Shown here: piece after piece, positions 43,290-52,477 of the stretch
Layout of the letters: each line of letters opens with the position of its first letter
Numbering within the stretch: position 1 is the first letter of the stretch
Source of the DNA: Verrucolacustris abundans
GTDB taxonomy: Bacteria > Verrucomicrobiota > Verrucomicrobiia > Methylacidiphilales > Verrucolacustridaceae
Length of the DNA: 64,000 nucleotides
Assembly: GCA_965194535.1 (NCBI GenBank)
Contig: OZ239145.1
Location: 1,054,001-1,118,000 of the forward strand
Reading direction: 5' to 3'
Notes under the pieces: model-generated
What the model was told of the DNA's origin: nothing
What the model saw: only the letters and a program-made list of their open reading frames with translations
Database searches by the model: none
Position numbers and translations under genes: made by a program

Positions 43290-45081
43290 ATGCCTTAAGA
43301 ACTTGGAGAAAAGCTTCCTGGGGAATATTCACCTTCCCAAACTGCTTCATCCTCTTTTTCCCCTCTTTCTGTTTCTCTAAGAGTTTTCGTTTTCGCGAAA
43401 TATCTCCTCCATAGCACTTTGCGATAACATTCTTTCCGAAGCTTTTCACGTCTTCCCTCGCCACGATCTTTCCCCCAATGGCCGCTTGAAGAGACACTTT
43501 GAACAACTGGGGTGGAATCACCTCCTTGAGTTTTGCCGTCAGCGCCCTACCCCGAGCCGGTGCTTTCTCGCGATGTACAATGCAGGAAAAAGCATCCATC
43601 GGTTCACCGTTCACCAAGATTTCCAGTTTAACTAAGTCATCCGCCCGATAGGCCCCGTGCTCATAGTCCATGGAACCATATCCGCGAGTAATGCTCTTAA
43701 TCCGATCACTAAAATCGACCAAGATTTCACTTAAAGGGATCTCCGTTGTAAGCATAACGCGTTTCGCATCCAAAGAATCGGTCTTGGTCACCTCGCCTCT
43801 TTTTTCCCGAACCATAGCCACCAAATCACCGATGTTCTCGTTGGGACAAAGCAAAAATACAGTCACCATGGGTTCTCGGATCTCTTCGATCACGCTGGGA
43901 TCCGGGAGTTGAACAGGATTTTCAACAGATAGGACTTTTCCACTGGTCAGTCGGACCTCGTAGATCACGCTTGGGTAGGTCGAAAGAACTTCCATCCCAA
44001 ATTCTCGGGAGAGCCGCTCCTGGACGATCTCCATATGTAAAAGACCCAAAAAACCGCATCGGAATCCATATCCTAAGGCGGGAGAACTTTCAGGAATAAA
44101 AACAAGGGAGGAGTCATTGACCTGTAGTTTGCCCAGAGCCAGCTTAAGTTTCTCAAAGTCATCCGTATTGATTGGATAAAGGCCCGAAAAGACCATCGGT
44201 TGGACTTTTCGAAAACCTGTGAGTGCCTCCTTTGCCGGATAGATCGCATTCGTAATTGTGTCTCCAATGTCGATTTCCGCGGTGGTTTTAAGGTTTGCGA
44301 CCAGATATCCCGAGTCACCCGGTCCAAGTTTTTTTCCAATCGTCATTTTTGGGCTAAAGGTGCCCACTTCCTTCACCTCATATTTTCGACCACTTTGCAT
44401 CAGCATAATCGGAGTCCCTGCCGTCAACTCTCCTGAAATCACTCGAACATAGGCAATGACACCCCGAAAAGTGTCGAAAACACTATCAAAAACAAGAGCC
44501 TTGAGTTCCTTTCCGTCAGCACCTTTAGGTGCGGGGAGTCGGGCAACGATAGCCTCAAGAACATCCTCAATCCCCTGCCCTGTTTTTGCGCTGACCAAAA
44601 TCGCCTCTTCCCCGGGAATCGTGAGGATCTCTTCGAGCTGTTTTTTGACTCCGGGTATGTCAGAACTAGGTAAATCGATTTTATTGATAATCGGGATGAG
44701 TGTTAAACCCTCTTTGTTTGCCAGATGAACATTCGCCACGGTCTGGGCCTCGACCCCTTGAGCAGCATCCACCACAAGAAGGGCACCCTCACATGCGGCA
44801 AGGGAACGCGAAACTTCATAGGAAAAATCCACATGCCCCGGAGTGTCGATAAGGTTCAATCGATAGGTTTTGCCGTTCTTTGCGGTATAATTGAGGGTCA
44901 CGGGATGGGCTTTGATTGTGATTCCCCGTTCCCTCTCGAGATCCATCGAATCTAGCAACTGCGCTTGCATATCTCGCTCCGCGATTAGTCCAGTGACTTG
45001 AAGCAGGCGATCCGAAAGCGTGGTTTTGCCGTGGTCGACATGCGCAATGATACAGAAATTACGAATGAGGCTGGGATCCAT
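43279..45081 (-). CDS. lepA: Elongation factor 4 (LepA)
   Basis: Translational GTPase that helps ribosome biogenesis and back-translocation. G1 AHVDHGKTTLSDRL, G3 DTPGHVDF and G4 NKIDLP are present. Domains II, III and V are followed by the LepA-specific C-terminal domain with KVNIPQEAFLQVLK. It has 600 residues, canonical length. It lies between rpe and lepB on the same strand. Confidence 0.97.
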   Translation of the reverse strand: MDPSLIRNFCIIAHVDHGKTTLSDRLLQVTGLIAERDMQAQLLDSMDLERERGITIKAHPVTLNYTAKNGKTYRLNLIDTPGHVDFSYEVSRSLAACEGALLVVDAAQGVEAQTVANVHLANKEGLTLIPIINKIDLPSSDIPGVKKQLEEILTIPGEEAILVSAKTGQGIEDVLEAIVARLPAPKGADGKELKALVFDSVFDTFRGVIAYVRVISGELTAGTPIMLMQSGRKYEVKEVGTFSPKMTIGKKLGPGDSGYLVANLKTTAEIDIGDTITNAIYPAKEALTGFRKVQPMVFSGLYPINTDDFEKLKLALGKLQVNDSSLVFIPESSPALGYGFRCGFLGLLHMEIVQERLSREFGMEVLSTYPSVIYEVRLTSGKVLSVENPVQLPDPSVIEEIREPMVTVFLLCPNENIGDLVAMVREKRGEVTKTDSLDAKRVMLTTEIPLSEILVDFSDRIKSITRGYGSMDYEHGAYRADDLVKLEILVNGEPMDAFSCIVHREKAPARGRALTAKLKEVIPPQLFKVSLQAAIGGKIVAREDVKSFGKNVIAKCYGGDISRKRKLLEKQKEGKKRMKQFGKVNIPQEAFLQVLKAFGD

Positions 45082-45102
45082 AGAGAAAGACGAAAACAGG
45101 CT

Positions 45103-45789
45103 TCAGCCTGAAACATTTGCCGCTGTTGCAGCCGATCGCATTGCAGAGACCGCTTGGGTCAGGTCAGTTTGCGCAAACAGGAAAGATCCTGACACAAGGA
45201 TATTTGCCCCCGAACCGACACACCGCGCTGCCGTTTCGTTATTAATTCCACCATCCACAGTGATATCGACTTGGTAATTTTGACGTACAATCACTTCCCG
45301 AGCTTCACGAATTTTCGGCAAAACTTCAGCAAGGAAAGGCTGCCCCCCAAAACCGGGATTTACTGTCATGCAAAGAAGTTGATCGCAGAGGGGTAGTAAT
45401 GGAATTGCGTGCTTGAGAAGCGTGGCAGGGTTGATTGCCAATCCAGTGCGACAGCCTCTTTGGCGTATCGATTCCAAGGTGCGGGCCGATTGATGTCGTG
45501 CCTCAAGATGAATATTCAAACAATCTGCCCCAGCATCAATAAACTCATTTGCATAACGATCCGGCTGCTCAATCATGAGATGGACATCCAAAGTAGCCTC
45601 CCCCATGTAACGGCGCAGGGTTCGGACCATATTGACGCCAAAAGAAATATTAGGAACAAAGTGCCCGTCCATAATATCCACATGAACCCACTCTGCCCCG
45701 CTGGCCTTAATTCTCTCGGCTTCAGCCTCAATACGGCCCAGATCAGCCCCCAAAATAGAAGGTGCGATATAAATCGGTCGATTGGTCAC
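45103..45789 (-). CDS. rpe: Ribulose-phosphate 3-epimerase
   Basis: Interconverts ribulose-5-P and xylulose-5-P in the pentose phosphate pathway. The family motifs are APSILGADLGRIEAE, VHVDIMDGHFVPNISFG, DVHLMIEQPD, TVNPGFGGQ and DGGINNETA, covering metal ligands and catalytic Asp residues. Its 228 residues are typical. It lies between gpsA and lepA with a 150-bp leader (45790-45941) that contains small stem-loops but no gene. Confidence 0.96.
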   Translation of the reverse strand: MTNRPIYIAPSILGADLGRIEAEAERIKASGAEWVHVDIMDGHFVPNISFGVNMVRTLRRYMGEATLDVHLMIEQPDRYANEFIDAGADCLNIHLEARHQSARTLESIRQRGCRTGLAINPATLLKHAIPLLPLCDQLLCMTVNPGFGGQPFLAEVLPKIREAREVIVRQNYQVDITVDGGINNETAARCVGSGANILVSGSFLFAQTDLTQAVSAMRSAATAANVSG

Positions 45790-45941
45790 AGAACACTCCT
45801 TCTTTGAGACAATCTAGCACCACAGCCAAAGCCTGAAAGGCTTAGGAAGGGCCCTAGGAGTCCCGCGTGCGGGCAATGATACAGTTTCATATCCAGACAT
45901 CATTCCCTCCCCGCCCCCTGCCGTCGAACAGTAATCTCTCT

Positions 45942-46838
45942 TTATTCTGTTTCTGATTTTGACCCTCGATCCAAAAGAGCCAGTAACCCCTCTTTGGGCG
46001 ACTTCTTTCCCTGCAAAACCTGAAACAGTTCCTGAGCAATCGGGGCTTCGATCTTTTTACTTTCAAGAATTTTATGCAAAGCCTCCGTGGTGGGTACCCC
46101 CTCACAAACACCGTCCACGGATGCCAATGCCTCTGCCACTGTGTCGCCCATCCCTATACGTTCTCCTACGCGACGATTTCTGCTGGAGCGACTGTAGGAT
46201 GTTAGAATCAGGTCCCCTACTCCACTCAACCCCTGAACCGTTTCCTCCTGTGCACCAAAATGGACAACCACACGGGTCATCTCCCTCAAGCTCCGCGTGG
46301 TTAAGCCAGCCAAACTATTTTCCCCTAATCCCAATCCCGCGCACATACCAGCCGCAAGCGCATACACATTTTTTAGCGCCCCTCCCCACTCTACTCCGAT
46401 CAAATCGATGCTGCGATATACCCGAAGGGCGGGCCCATGGAGGGCTTTTTGAACTAGCAGCGCAACTGGCTCTTGTGTGGAAGCCGCAACTAAAGCAGTT
46501 GGCACTTTTTTGAGAATCTCACCAGCAAGACTAGGTCCCGAGACAGCCGCAAGAGGCGATTGGGGATAAGATTGCGCGAGGATTTCACTGACTCGTTTTC
46601 CCGTAGCGATTTCAATCCCTTTAGAAAGGCTGACGATGGGAGTTTTCGGTGGAAGCCCTTTTATGCTTTTGAGACACTCCCGCACCACTTGCGTAGGAAG
46701 CGCAATCCAAAGAAGATCCGTCTTCGATGGAATATCGAAATCCCCCTTATCCAGCCAGTGGACGGAATTTCCGCGTTCTTGAAGGGCCTGACCTATCGCC
46801 TGTCCCCAGGCCCCTTTCCCTAAAATAGTATGGTTCAT
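45942..46838 (-). CDS. gpsA: Glycerol-3-phosphate dehydrogenase [NAD(P)+]
   Basis: Makes sn-glycerol-3-phosphate from DHAP for phospholipid synthesis. The Rossmann start is short (ILGKGAWGQAIGQAL) and the first strand is immediate. SGPSLAGEI, GGALKNVYALAAGM with the catalytic Lys and GLSGVGDLILT follow. Its 298 residues are slightly below the usual 330. The gene is coupled to plsY by a 4-bp overlap, so the acyl acceptor and its acyltransferase are made together. Confidence 0.95.
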   Translation of the reverse strand: MNHTILGKGAWGQAIGQALQERGNSVHWLDKGDFDIPSKTDLLWIALPTQVVRECLKSIKGLPPKTPIVSLSKGIEIATGKRVSEILAQSYPQSPLAAVSGPSLAGEILKKVPTALVAASTQEPVALLVQKALHGPALRVYRSIDLIGVEWGGALKNVYALAAGMCAGLGLGENSLAGLTTRSLREMTRVVVHFGAQEETVQGLSGVGDLILTSYSRSSRNRRVGERIGMGDTVAEALASVDGVCEGVPTTEALHKILESKKIEAPIAQELFQVLQGKKSPKEGLLALLDRGSKSETE

Positions 46839-47437
46839 GGTTTCTCTGGTTTTACAAAACGGTTCTCTTTCCCTTGAAAAAGTCTCTTGAGGTTATCCCG
46901 ATGTCGAAACCAAACCAGCACAGTCATCCCGATCGAGATCCACTGAAAGACTTTCTGCTCTGGCATAAGCCAAAAAACGAACAAGGGAAAAGCAGTTGCC
47001 GCACACAAGGAGGCTACCGAAACAGTTCGACTCATCTGAAATGCAAGGAACCAGATCAGTGCCACTCCTAGGGCAACCCAGGGCGCTAACCCGATGAGTA
47101 TCCCCGCTGAAGTGGCCACGCCTTTGCCTCCTCGAAACCCAAGCCAGGGTGAAAAGACATGACCCAATACTGCAAAAACCCCCACAGTGACAGACCAAGT
47201 CTCCGGTAAATTGCCTACACTCTTGGCCAGAGCGACCGCGATCCACCCCTTTCCTAGATCTAAAATGAACACAAAAATCCCCCACTTCTTCCCTAGAACA
47301 CGCCCGACATTCGTTGCTCCTGTGTTTCCACTTCCCTGGCTCCTTAAATCAATTCCACGAACCAAGGCCAACCAGTGACCAAAGGGTAAAGAACCCAAGA
47401 AAAAGGCTGTCAGGACGTAAAAGACAGGGTTGTGCAT
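46835..47437 (-). CDS. plsY: Glycerol-3-phosphate acyltransferase PlsY
   Basis: Integral inner-membrane enzyme acylating glycerol-3-phosphate from acyl-phosphate. Motif 1 SLPFGHWLALVRGIDLRSQGSGN and motif 2 GHVFSPWLGFRGGKGVAT (glycine loop) are present in about 200 residues with five or more helices. It is first in the operon plsY-gpsA-rpe-lepA-lepB, all minus strand. It is divergent from the TPR gene at 47534. Confidence 0.95.
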   Translation of the reverse strand: MHNPVFYVLTAFFLGSLPFGHWLALVRGIDLRSQGSGNTGATNVGRVLGKKWGIFVFILDLGKGWIAVALAKSVGNLPETWSVTVGVFAVLGHVFSPWLGFRGGKGVATSAGILIGLAPWVALGVALIWFLAFQMSRTVSVASLCAATAFPLFVFWLMPEQKVFQWISIGMTVLVWFRHRDNLKRLFQGKENRFVKPEKP

Positions 47438-47533
47438 GGGAAGCGAGTTGGCCTAGTGAAACGAAAAGGGCAAGGAAAACCCCGCAAGAATTTCCGTTGG
47501 GTGAAAGGTCCTTTTGAGGTATTCTTACCCGCT

Positions 47534-48913
47534 ATGCCAGAGATTACGTCTGCCCAATTGACGGGTTCCAACTTGGAAACCTTTCGAAAGGCTAAGGATG
47601 CGATGGCGCGGCAAAATCATGATTATGTGATCATGCTGATGCCTCCGGTTCTCGAAGCCAATCCCGGGCTTTTGGAGGGCCGTAAAATCCTACGGGCCAG
47701 CCAGATCGCAAAGGCAAAAAGCGCCTCAAAGATGGATAAGAATATGGCTGCTGTTCGAATCGCCCCAGCTGTCATGCAAGCCAAGTCAGCCGTTGGAAAA
47801 TCTCTAGGTGCTGGTTTGGCGAAACTTGAAGAGGCCTTAACTCTCGACCCTTTTAGTCCTCAGGCGAATGGGGCCTTAGGGGAAATCGCGTTAGAAAACG
47901 ATCTCCCAGGCACAGCCGTATTTGCTTTTGAGACAGTACGATCGGGTAAACCGCAAGATACTCAAAATTTACACGGATTGGCTCGTGCCTTAATTGCCGC
48001 CAAGCAGATGGCGAAAGCCCGTGATATTTATCAAACCATCCTCGAGATCACACCGAATGACGGGGCGGCGTTAAAGGGAATGAAAGATGCCAGTGCCCTT
48101 GTCGCTACTCAGTCAGGTGGATGGGAAAAGTCGGAAGATTTTCGTGATTCCCTGAAAAATAAGGATGAGAGCGCCGCACTTGAATCCGCCTCCAAAGTCG
48201 TAAAATCCGCAGAGGCGGTTGCGGAGCAGTTAACCCGTCTTCATGCTCAGTTCGAAAATGAACCTCAGAACGTAACCCTAGCCAAACAGATAGCAGAGTT
48301 GTGCGAGGTTCAGGGATCCTTGGATCATGCCCTCCAATGGTTTCAATTTGCCCATGAACTCACCCAAAAGACTGACCCTGCCCTCGAGAAAGCAGTGTTT
48401 CGCCTTCAGTGCGCTCTTCTCGATTCCGAGTTAGATCAGGCCAAAGCCGCATCAGCGGAGGATTCGGTTTGTGAAGAAATTATTGCTCGAAAAAAATCTG
48501 TCGTCCTAGAAGGGGCAAAGGAGCGGGTGAAGCGATATCCTAACGATCTTCAGTACAGGTTCGATTTAGGCGAAGCTCTCATTGATAACGGCCAGTATAA
48601 AGAGGCCGTTCCAGAACTTCAGCAGGCTCTTCGTCAGCCCTCGGTTCGGCATCGTGCGCTGAATCTGCTTGGGGTTTCTTATCAGAAACGAAAGATGCTG
48701 GATCTTGCTGCAAAACAGTACGCTCTTGCTGCATCCGAAATTGTGGCCATGGATAATGTCAAAAAAGACGCGATCTACTGCTTAGGGGTGATTCTTGAGG
48801 AAATGGGTAAAAAGGAGCAGGCCTTGGAGGAGTTCAAGAAAATCTACGAGGTGGACAGCCAGTTCCGGGACATTGCGGACCGAGTGGAAGCAGCGTATCA
48901 GCAGAGCGGTTGA
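47534..48913 (+). CDS. TPR-repeat protein, unknown function
   Basis: A 459-residue cytoplasmic protein of helical repeats with two TPR-dense regions (about residues 120-200 and 340-450, for example YRFDLGEALIDNGQYKEAVP and ALEEFKKIYEVD). A charged helical linker separates them. An open frame reaches 47432, but ATG 47534 begins the conserved-looking protein. There is no signal peptide. Likely a scaffold or assembly factor; no partner can be named. It converges on the RNase P RNA terminator. Confidence 0.82.
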   Translation: MPEITSAQLTGSNLETFRKAKDAMARQNHDYVIMLMPPVLEANPGLLEGRKILRASQIAKAKSASKMDKNMAAVRIAPAVMQAKSAVGKSLGAGLAKLEEALTLDPFSPQANGALGEIALENDLPGTAVFAFETVRSGKPQDTQNLHGLARALIAAKQMAKARDIYQTILEITPNDGAALKGMKDASALVATQSGGWEKSEDFRDSLKNKDESAALESASKVVKSAEAVAEQLTRLHAQFENEPQNVTLAKQIAELCEVQGSLDHALQWFQFAHELTQKTDPALEKAVFRLQCALLDSELDQAKAASAEDSVCEEIIARKKSVVLEGAKERVKRYPNDLQYRFDLGEALIDNGQYKEAVPELQQALRQPSVRHRALNLLGVSYQKRKMLDLAAKQYALAASEIVAMDNVKKDAIYCLGVILEEMGKKEQALEEFKKIYEVDSQFRDIADRVEAAYQQSG

Positions 48914-48916
48914 TCG

Positions 48917-48948
48917 ATAAAAGGCGAAGGCCGGATGGCCTTTTCGCC
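48917..48948 (-). terminator. Intrinsic terminator of the RNase P RNA
   Basis: On the minus strand, GGCGAAAAGGCC pairs with GGCCTTCGCC (a two-A bulge) around a short ATCC loop. TTTTAT follows at once. It lies about 20 bp beyond the 3' end of the RNase P RNA and just beyond the TPR gene stop on the other strand. Confidence 0.7.
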
Positions 48949-48966
48949 ACCCGGCCCTCGTTCCTG

Positions 48967-49372
48967 TGGAATCCGTAAGCCGGATTCTGTGGTTCTTTAA
49001 GTTTCCTCAAAGAACTGGCAGCCATTTCTCTAACCCGCCCGAAGGCGAATTTCGGTTCCGTGTTGCCACTTCCCCGATGCGGCTCCAACCCGGGAGTGCC
49101 TCGCTTTCGCGAGACGGGCGGATCACCCGTTCCCCCTGCTCGGCCTTGCACCATCCGTGGTTTGTCATTCTCCTCGGTTGCCCGAGAAGCGGTGGGCTCT
49201 TACCCCGCCTTTTCACCCTTACCTAACTTGCGTTAGGCGGTATTTTTTCTGTGACACTTTCCGTCATCCCCAACTTTCGCTGAAGATGCCCCCAGCTTTC
49301 CCAGGGCGGATTATCCTGTGGTGTCCGGACTTTCCTCCCCCAGACAAGCTGGGGGCGACTGCCCTGATTCCA
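48967..49372 (-). ncRNA. rnpB: RNase P RNA, class A
   Basis: Catalytic RNA that cuts tRNA 5' leaders. On the minus strand the 5' part has GAGGAAAGTCCGGAC (49323-49337) and the 3' part the universal ACAGAATCCGGCTTAC (48975-48990), which form the P4 core. P1 is a perfect 7-bp helix between TGGAATC (49366-49372) and GATTCCA (48967-48973), which fixes the ends at about 406 nt. A P3 hairpin CCCCCAG/CTGGGGG is clear near the 5' end. This explains the otherwise gene-free stretch 48914-49436. Confidence 0.95.
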
Positions 49373-49436
49373 ATCAAGATAGTAAGGGCTAAATTCTTTC
49401 TGACAACACCCGACCCGAATCAAACTTTAACGAACA

Positions 49437-49637
49437 TTACTCCATCCAAATCAACGGGTTCCAAGAGCATAGAGCCATCCACTCGATCACCAGTAAAATA
49501 ATGGCAGAGGGAATAAGAATGGTAAGTCCGAGACCTACTACGATGGGAAAATGCGGTATGTCTTTGCGATGTTTCACGAGTTGGGCTCCCCCAGCAAGAA
49601 CAGCAACAGCACCTAATGTCATAGAGGTTAAAATCAT
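49437..49637 (-). CDS. Small two-helix membrane protein, unknown function
   Basis: A 66-residue frame with two hydrophobic helices (about residues 5-20 and 31-53) separated by a basic HRKDIPHF loop, ending near a Trp-rich C-terminus. The start is ATG 49637 without a strong Shine-Dalgarno. It stands between the WG-repeat gene and rnpB on the same strand. No family was recognised. Confidence 0.5.
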   Translation of the reverse strand: MILTSMTLGAVAVLAGGAQLVKHRKDIPHFPIVVGLGLTILIPSAIILLVIEWMALCSWNPLIWME

Positions 49638-49690
49638 GTACTTCTATCTAACTACGAATCTGATCAAGACAAGGAAACTCCCCACTCAGA

Positions 49691-50527
49691 TCAATCCAAA
49701 GGTTTCCCCTTGGTGTCGATCGTTCGAGACTGGTTTCCAACACGAACGTGAGCCTTCCCATTATGAAAATCTGTTGCTTCATCAAACTCTGGAGCTATCG
49801 CGATTCCTCCTTTTGAATTGATATACCCAAACTTGCCTGCAATCCGGTCCTCCAGCTGAACGCGAGCTAACCCCTCAGAAAATCCTCCTGCCCAAGCGTA
49901 CTTTGAGTCAAAAGGGCTTTTGCCATCTGGCTGAATAAAAACCCAAGTCTTTTTATCTCCGGGGGGTCCACTTTTTTGAGCCGGAGCAAGACCCTCCGAA
50001 AAACCACCAACTTGATCAAAGTCAGGCTCGACCACGAGCTTTCCCTTGGCGTCTACAAAACCCCACTTGGATCCATCCTTAACAGCCCCATATCCCCCTT
50101 GAAAAGGTCGCGTCCAATCATACTCAGGCTCAATGGCCCATCTGCCTTGGCGATCGATATACCCAAACTTGCCCGTCAAGCGATCACCCTCAGACGCAGG
50201 GGCCAGATTTTCTGAAAACTCGCCCGCCCAAGAAAAGCGAGGCGGTATTTTCCAGTTTCCAGTCGCATCAATGTAGCCCCATTTATCCTTCTCCCGTGCC
50301 GCCGCCACATCTCCTTGAAAAGGTTTCACCTCAATAAATTTCGCCTCCACAGCCCAGGTCCCGTCTGGGGACAAAAACCCCCACTTCCCATTTGCACCCT
50401 TGGCGGGGGCAGGTCCTTTAGCAAAAAGAAGCTTCTCTGCCTCGTCTTGGCCCCGAGCAGTAAAAGTCAGGCCCCCAATCACTAGCCCGATGGCAAAGAT
50501 AGAGACCCACTTCATCTCTATAGGCAT
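49691..50527 (-). CDS. Exported WG-repeat protein
   Basis: A signal peptide (MKWVSIFAIGLVIGGLTF, cleavage near TARG-QDE) is followed by about five to six WG repeats, each with the KWGFLSPDG / KWGYIDATG / KFGYIDRQG / KWGFVDAKG pattern and FSEGLA between them. WG (KWG) repeats form a beta-strand array that is usually extracellular or periplasmic and binds partners of unknown type. An upstream extension to 50599 is possible, but the ATGs at 50527 and 50515 fit the signal peptide. The C-terminus ends in TIDTKGKPLD. Confidence 0.82.
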   Translation of the reverse strand: MPIEMKWVSIFAIGLVIGGLTFTARGQDEAEKLLFAKGPAPAKGANGKWGFLSPDGTWAVEAKFIEVKPFQGDVAAAREKDKWGYIDATGNWKIPPRFSWAGEFSENLAPASEGDRLTGKFGYIDRQGRWAIEPEYDWTRPFQGGYGAVKDGSKWGFVDAKGKLVVEPDFDQVGGFSEGLAPAQKSGPPGDKKTWVFIQPDGKSPFDSKYAWAGGFSEGLARVQLEDRIAGKFGYINSKGGIAIAPEFDEATDFHNGKAHVRVGNQSRTIDTKGKPLD

Positions 50528-50592
50528 AGGATTAGAAAAAAAGGGGTCAAGGCAGGGCTGGCACTTTATCCAGAACATCGGATAATGAACCA

Positions 50593-50913
50593 ATGACAAC
50601 TCCTCTCCTCCTACCCCTCCTCTGCCTCCTCTCCATTTTATCCTTCCCCATTTCTGCTCCTTCTCAAGACATCGGTTTTGAAGGTGGCGCTAGCCCGTAT
50701 ACACCCCAGCAACTTCACGAGCTTCTGGTGGGACAGAACAATATTGGGGTTATCAATTTCTTTGGACGCACTCCAAACCATCAGCAGGGCTTCGACTGGA
50801 TCTACAATCGTCTTCTCATCGAAATCCCGGAGCGCAACCAGTACTTCACAACCGCTGTGGTCTGCTTTTCACACGGTGACCATAGGGTATGGCAGGTGGT
50901 TTGTTATCCGTAA
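50593..50913 (+). CDS. Small secreted protein, unknown function
   Basis: A 106-residue product with a strong Leu/Pro-rich signal peptide (cleavage near SAPS-QDI). It has a mature domain of about 80 residues with aromatic residues and two cysteines near the C-terminus (VVCFSHGDHRVWQVVCYP), which may form a disulfide. It was not recognised. It is divergent from the WG-repeat gene and lies just before tRNA-Val. Confidence 0.55.
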   Translation: MTTPLLLPLLCLLSILSFPISAPSQDIGFEGGASPYTPQQLHELLVGQNNIGVINFFGRTPNHQQGFDWIYNRLLIEIPERNQYFTTAVVCFSHGDHRVWQVVCYP

Positions 50914-50944
50914 GGTTTTCTACTACAGTAAACCATGTTACTTC

Positions 50945-51016
50945 GCGCGCTTAGCTCAGCGGTAGAGCGGCTGCCTTACACGCAGTTGGTCGGAGGTTCA
51001 AATCCTTCAGCGCGCA
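50945..51016 (+). tRNA. tRNA-Val (anticodon UAC)
   Basis: Acceptor GCGCGCT pairs with AGCGCGC with discriminator A. The D-arm is GCTC...GAGC, and the anticodon stem GCTGC/GCAGT encloses loop CTTACAC (anticodon TAC). The T-arm contains GGTTCAAATCC. It is 72 nt long, and CCA is not encoded. The downstream NfeD-like frame stays open through the whole tRNA. Confidence 0.96.
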
Positions 51017-52398
51017 TTCTGCTACTCACTCTTTTTCTTTCGAGTTGCCCCTTTACTTATTCGGCCCCGACGTCGTCTTCAGGTCCCGTCTATGTCCTTC
51101 CGATTCAGGGCGAGATTCAAAAAGGCACCGTCTATGTGGTTCGCCGTGGAGTGAAAGCCGCACTCGAAGCCAAGGCCTCAGCACTTGTTTTAGACATGAA
51201 TACCCCTGGCGGAGAGGGAGAGGCAATGAAGGAGGTCATGGCAACAATTGCAAAATTTGAACCAGCAGACCAAACCTACACTTATGTAAATCGAGAGGCC
51301 TTCTCTGCGGGTGCTTTTATCTCTGCCTCCACACGCCACATCTGGATGGCTCCTGGCTCCATTATCGGCGCTGCCTCACCCGTGACGTTAGGACAAGAGG
51401 GACCGAAGGAGCTTCCACCTAAATTTGTTTCGGGTTACGCGGCGATGATTCGCGCTGCTGCAGAACAAAACGGCCACAACCCCGCCATATTCGATGCCAT
51501 GGTAAACAAGCAGATAGGCCTCAACATCGACGGCCGTGAAATTGTTGCCAAGGGCGATATTCTCACCCTCACGACCCAAGAAGCGACTCGTCGTTTGGGA
51601 TCCCCACCACGCCCCCTCTTAGCCGAGGGGGTTGTATCTAACCTTGAAACTCTAATTCAAAAGACCGTATTTCCAGGCGCAACGATCGTAAGAATTCAGC
51701 CCACAGGTTTTGAGAGCATCAGCCGATGGATTATTACCATCTCACCCCTGCTCCTCAGTGCCGCATTTCTTTTTGGTTATCTCGAGTTTAAAACTCCGGG
51801 CTTTGGTTTGTTTGGAGTTCTTTGTGGTATCTGCGCCTTCATCTTTCTCTTTGGGCACTATATTGCCGGCTTATCTGGATACGAAAACGCTCTCCTTCTT
51901 CTACTTGGAGTGACTCTATTGATCGTGGAACTATTTGTTTTTCCTGGAACACTGATTCCGGGTCTGCTCGGGTTTGCTCTTATCCTGTATGCGGCCCTTA
52001 ACACGATGATCGATCGCTACCCATCAGATGCCACCCTTCCTACCCTTGCACAACTTCACTCTCCTGCGTTGAACCTGTCCTTAGGATTCTTTGGTGGGCT
52101 AGCAGCTATCTTACTGGCTGCTCGATATCTCCCAGAAACCATACTATTTCGACCTTTTCGCCTGAGCATGACCTCTCCGACTCCGTCCCTTCCTCTTGAA
52201 CTGAACCTCCCTCCGCGAACAAAAGGAACGGCTCTGACGGATCTCCGCCCAAGTGGAACAGCCGAGTTTCATGGGAAAACATTCGATGTTTTAGCGGAAG
52301 GACAATTTATTCCTCAAGGTCGGGGCATTCGAATTCATAAGGTCGAAGGATCGACAATCTTTGTTGAGGCAATCCAAAGCGTAAAAAAGAAGAAGTAA
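51016..52398 (+). CDS. NfeD-family membrane serine protease (ClpP-type domain plus OB domain)
   Basis: A signal-like segment (ILLLTLFLSSC, possible lipobox LSSC) is followed by a ClpP/crotonase-type protease domain with VLDMNTPGGEGEAM and the catalytic Ser in AFSAGAFISAS. Several membrane helices and a C-terminal OB-fold NfeD domain (GTALTDLRPSGTAEF) follow. No ATG, GTG or TTG lies between the tRNA end and the signal segment. In-frame canonical starts (ATG 50935, TTG 50986) fall before or inside tRNA-Val, so ATT 51016 or CTG 51019 are the alternatives. It precedes floA, its usual partner. Confidence 0.85.
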   Translation: MLLLTLFLSSCPFTYSAPTSSSGPVYVLPIQGEIQKGTVYVVRRGVKAALEAKASALVLDMNTPGGEGEAMKEVMATIAKFEPADQTYTYVNREAFSAGAFISASTRHIWMAPGSIIGAASPVTLGQEGPKELPPKFVSGYAAMIRAAAEQNGHNPAIFDAMVNKQIGLNIDGREIVAKGDILTLTTQEATRRLGSPPRPLLAEGVVSNLETLIQKTVFPGATIVRIQPTGFESISRWIITISPLLLSAAFLFGYLEFKTPGFGLFGVLCGICAFIFLFGHYIAGLSGYENALLLLLGVTLLIVELFVFPGTLIPGLLGFALILYAALNTMIDRYPSDATLPTLAQLHSPALNLSLGFFGGLAAILLAARYLPETILFRPFRLSMTSPTPSLPLELNLPPRTKGTALTDLRPSGTAEFHGKTFDVLAEGQFIPQGRGIRIHKVEGSTIFVEAIQSVKKKK

Positions 52399-52477
52399 CC
52401 TCCTCCCTTCATGCTCCCATTGGTTAGAAGACAACTTTCTCCTTCCTGCGGGGTTCCTTTCGCCATAAAAATAGATC

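Noticed and set aside
45862..45873. CCCGC-GT-GCGGG stem-loop between gpsA and rpe as a terminator
   Set aside because: No T-run on either strand; it lies inside a same-strand operon.
50935..51016. Coding extension of the NfeD frame through tRNA-Val
   Set aside because: The peptide is the image of the tRNA; kept only as a start-codon puzzle.
50945..51016. tRNA-Val as an island attachment site
   Set aside because: No second copy of the tRNA 3' end or integrase was seen nearby.
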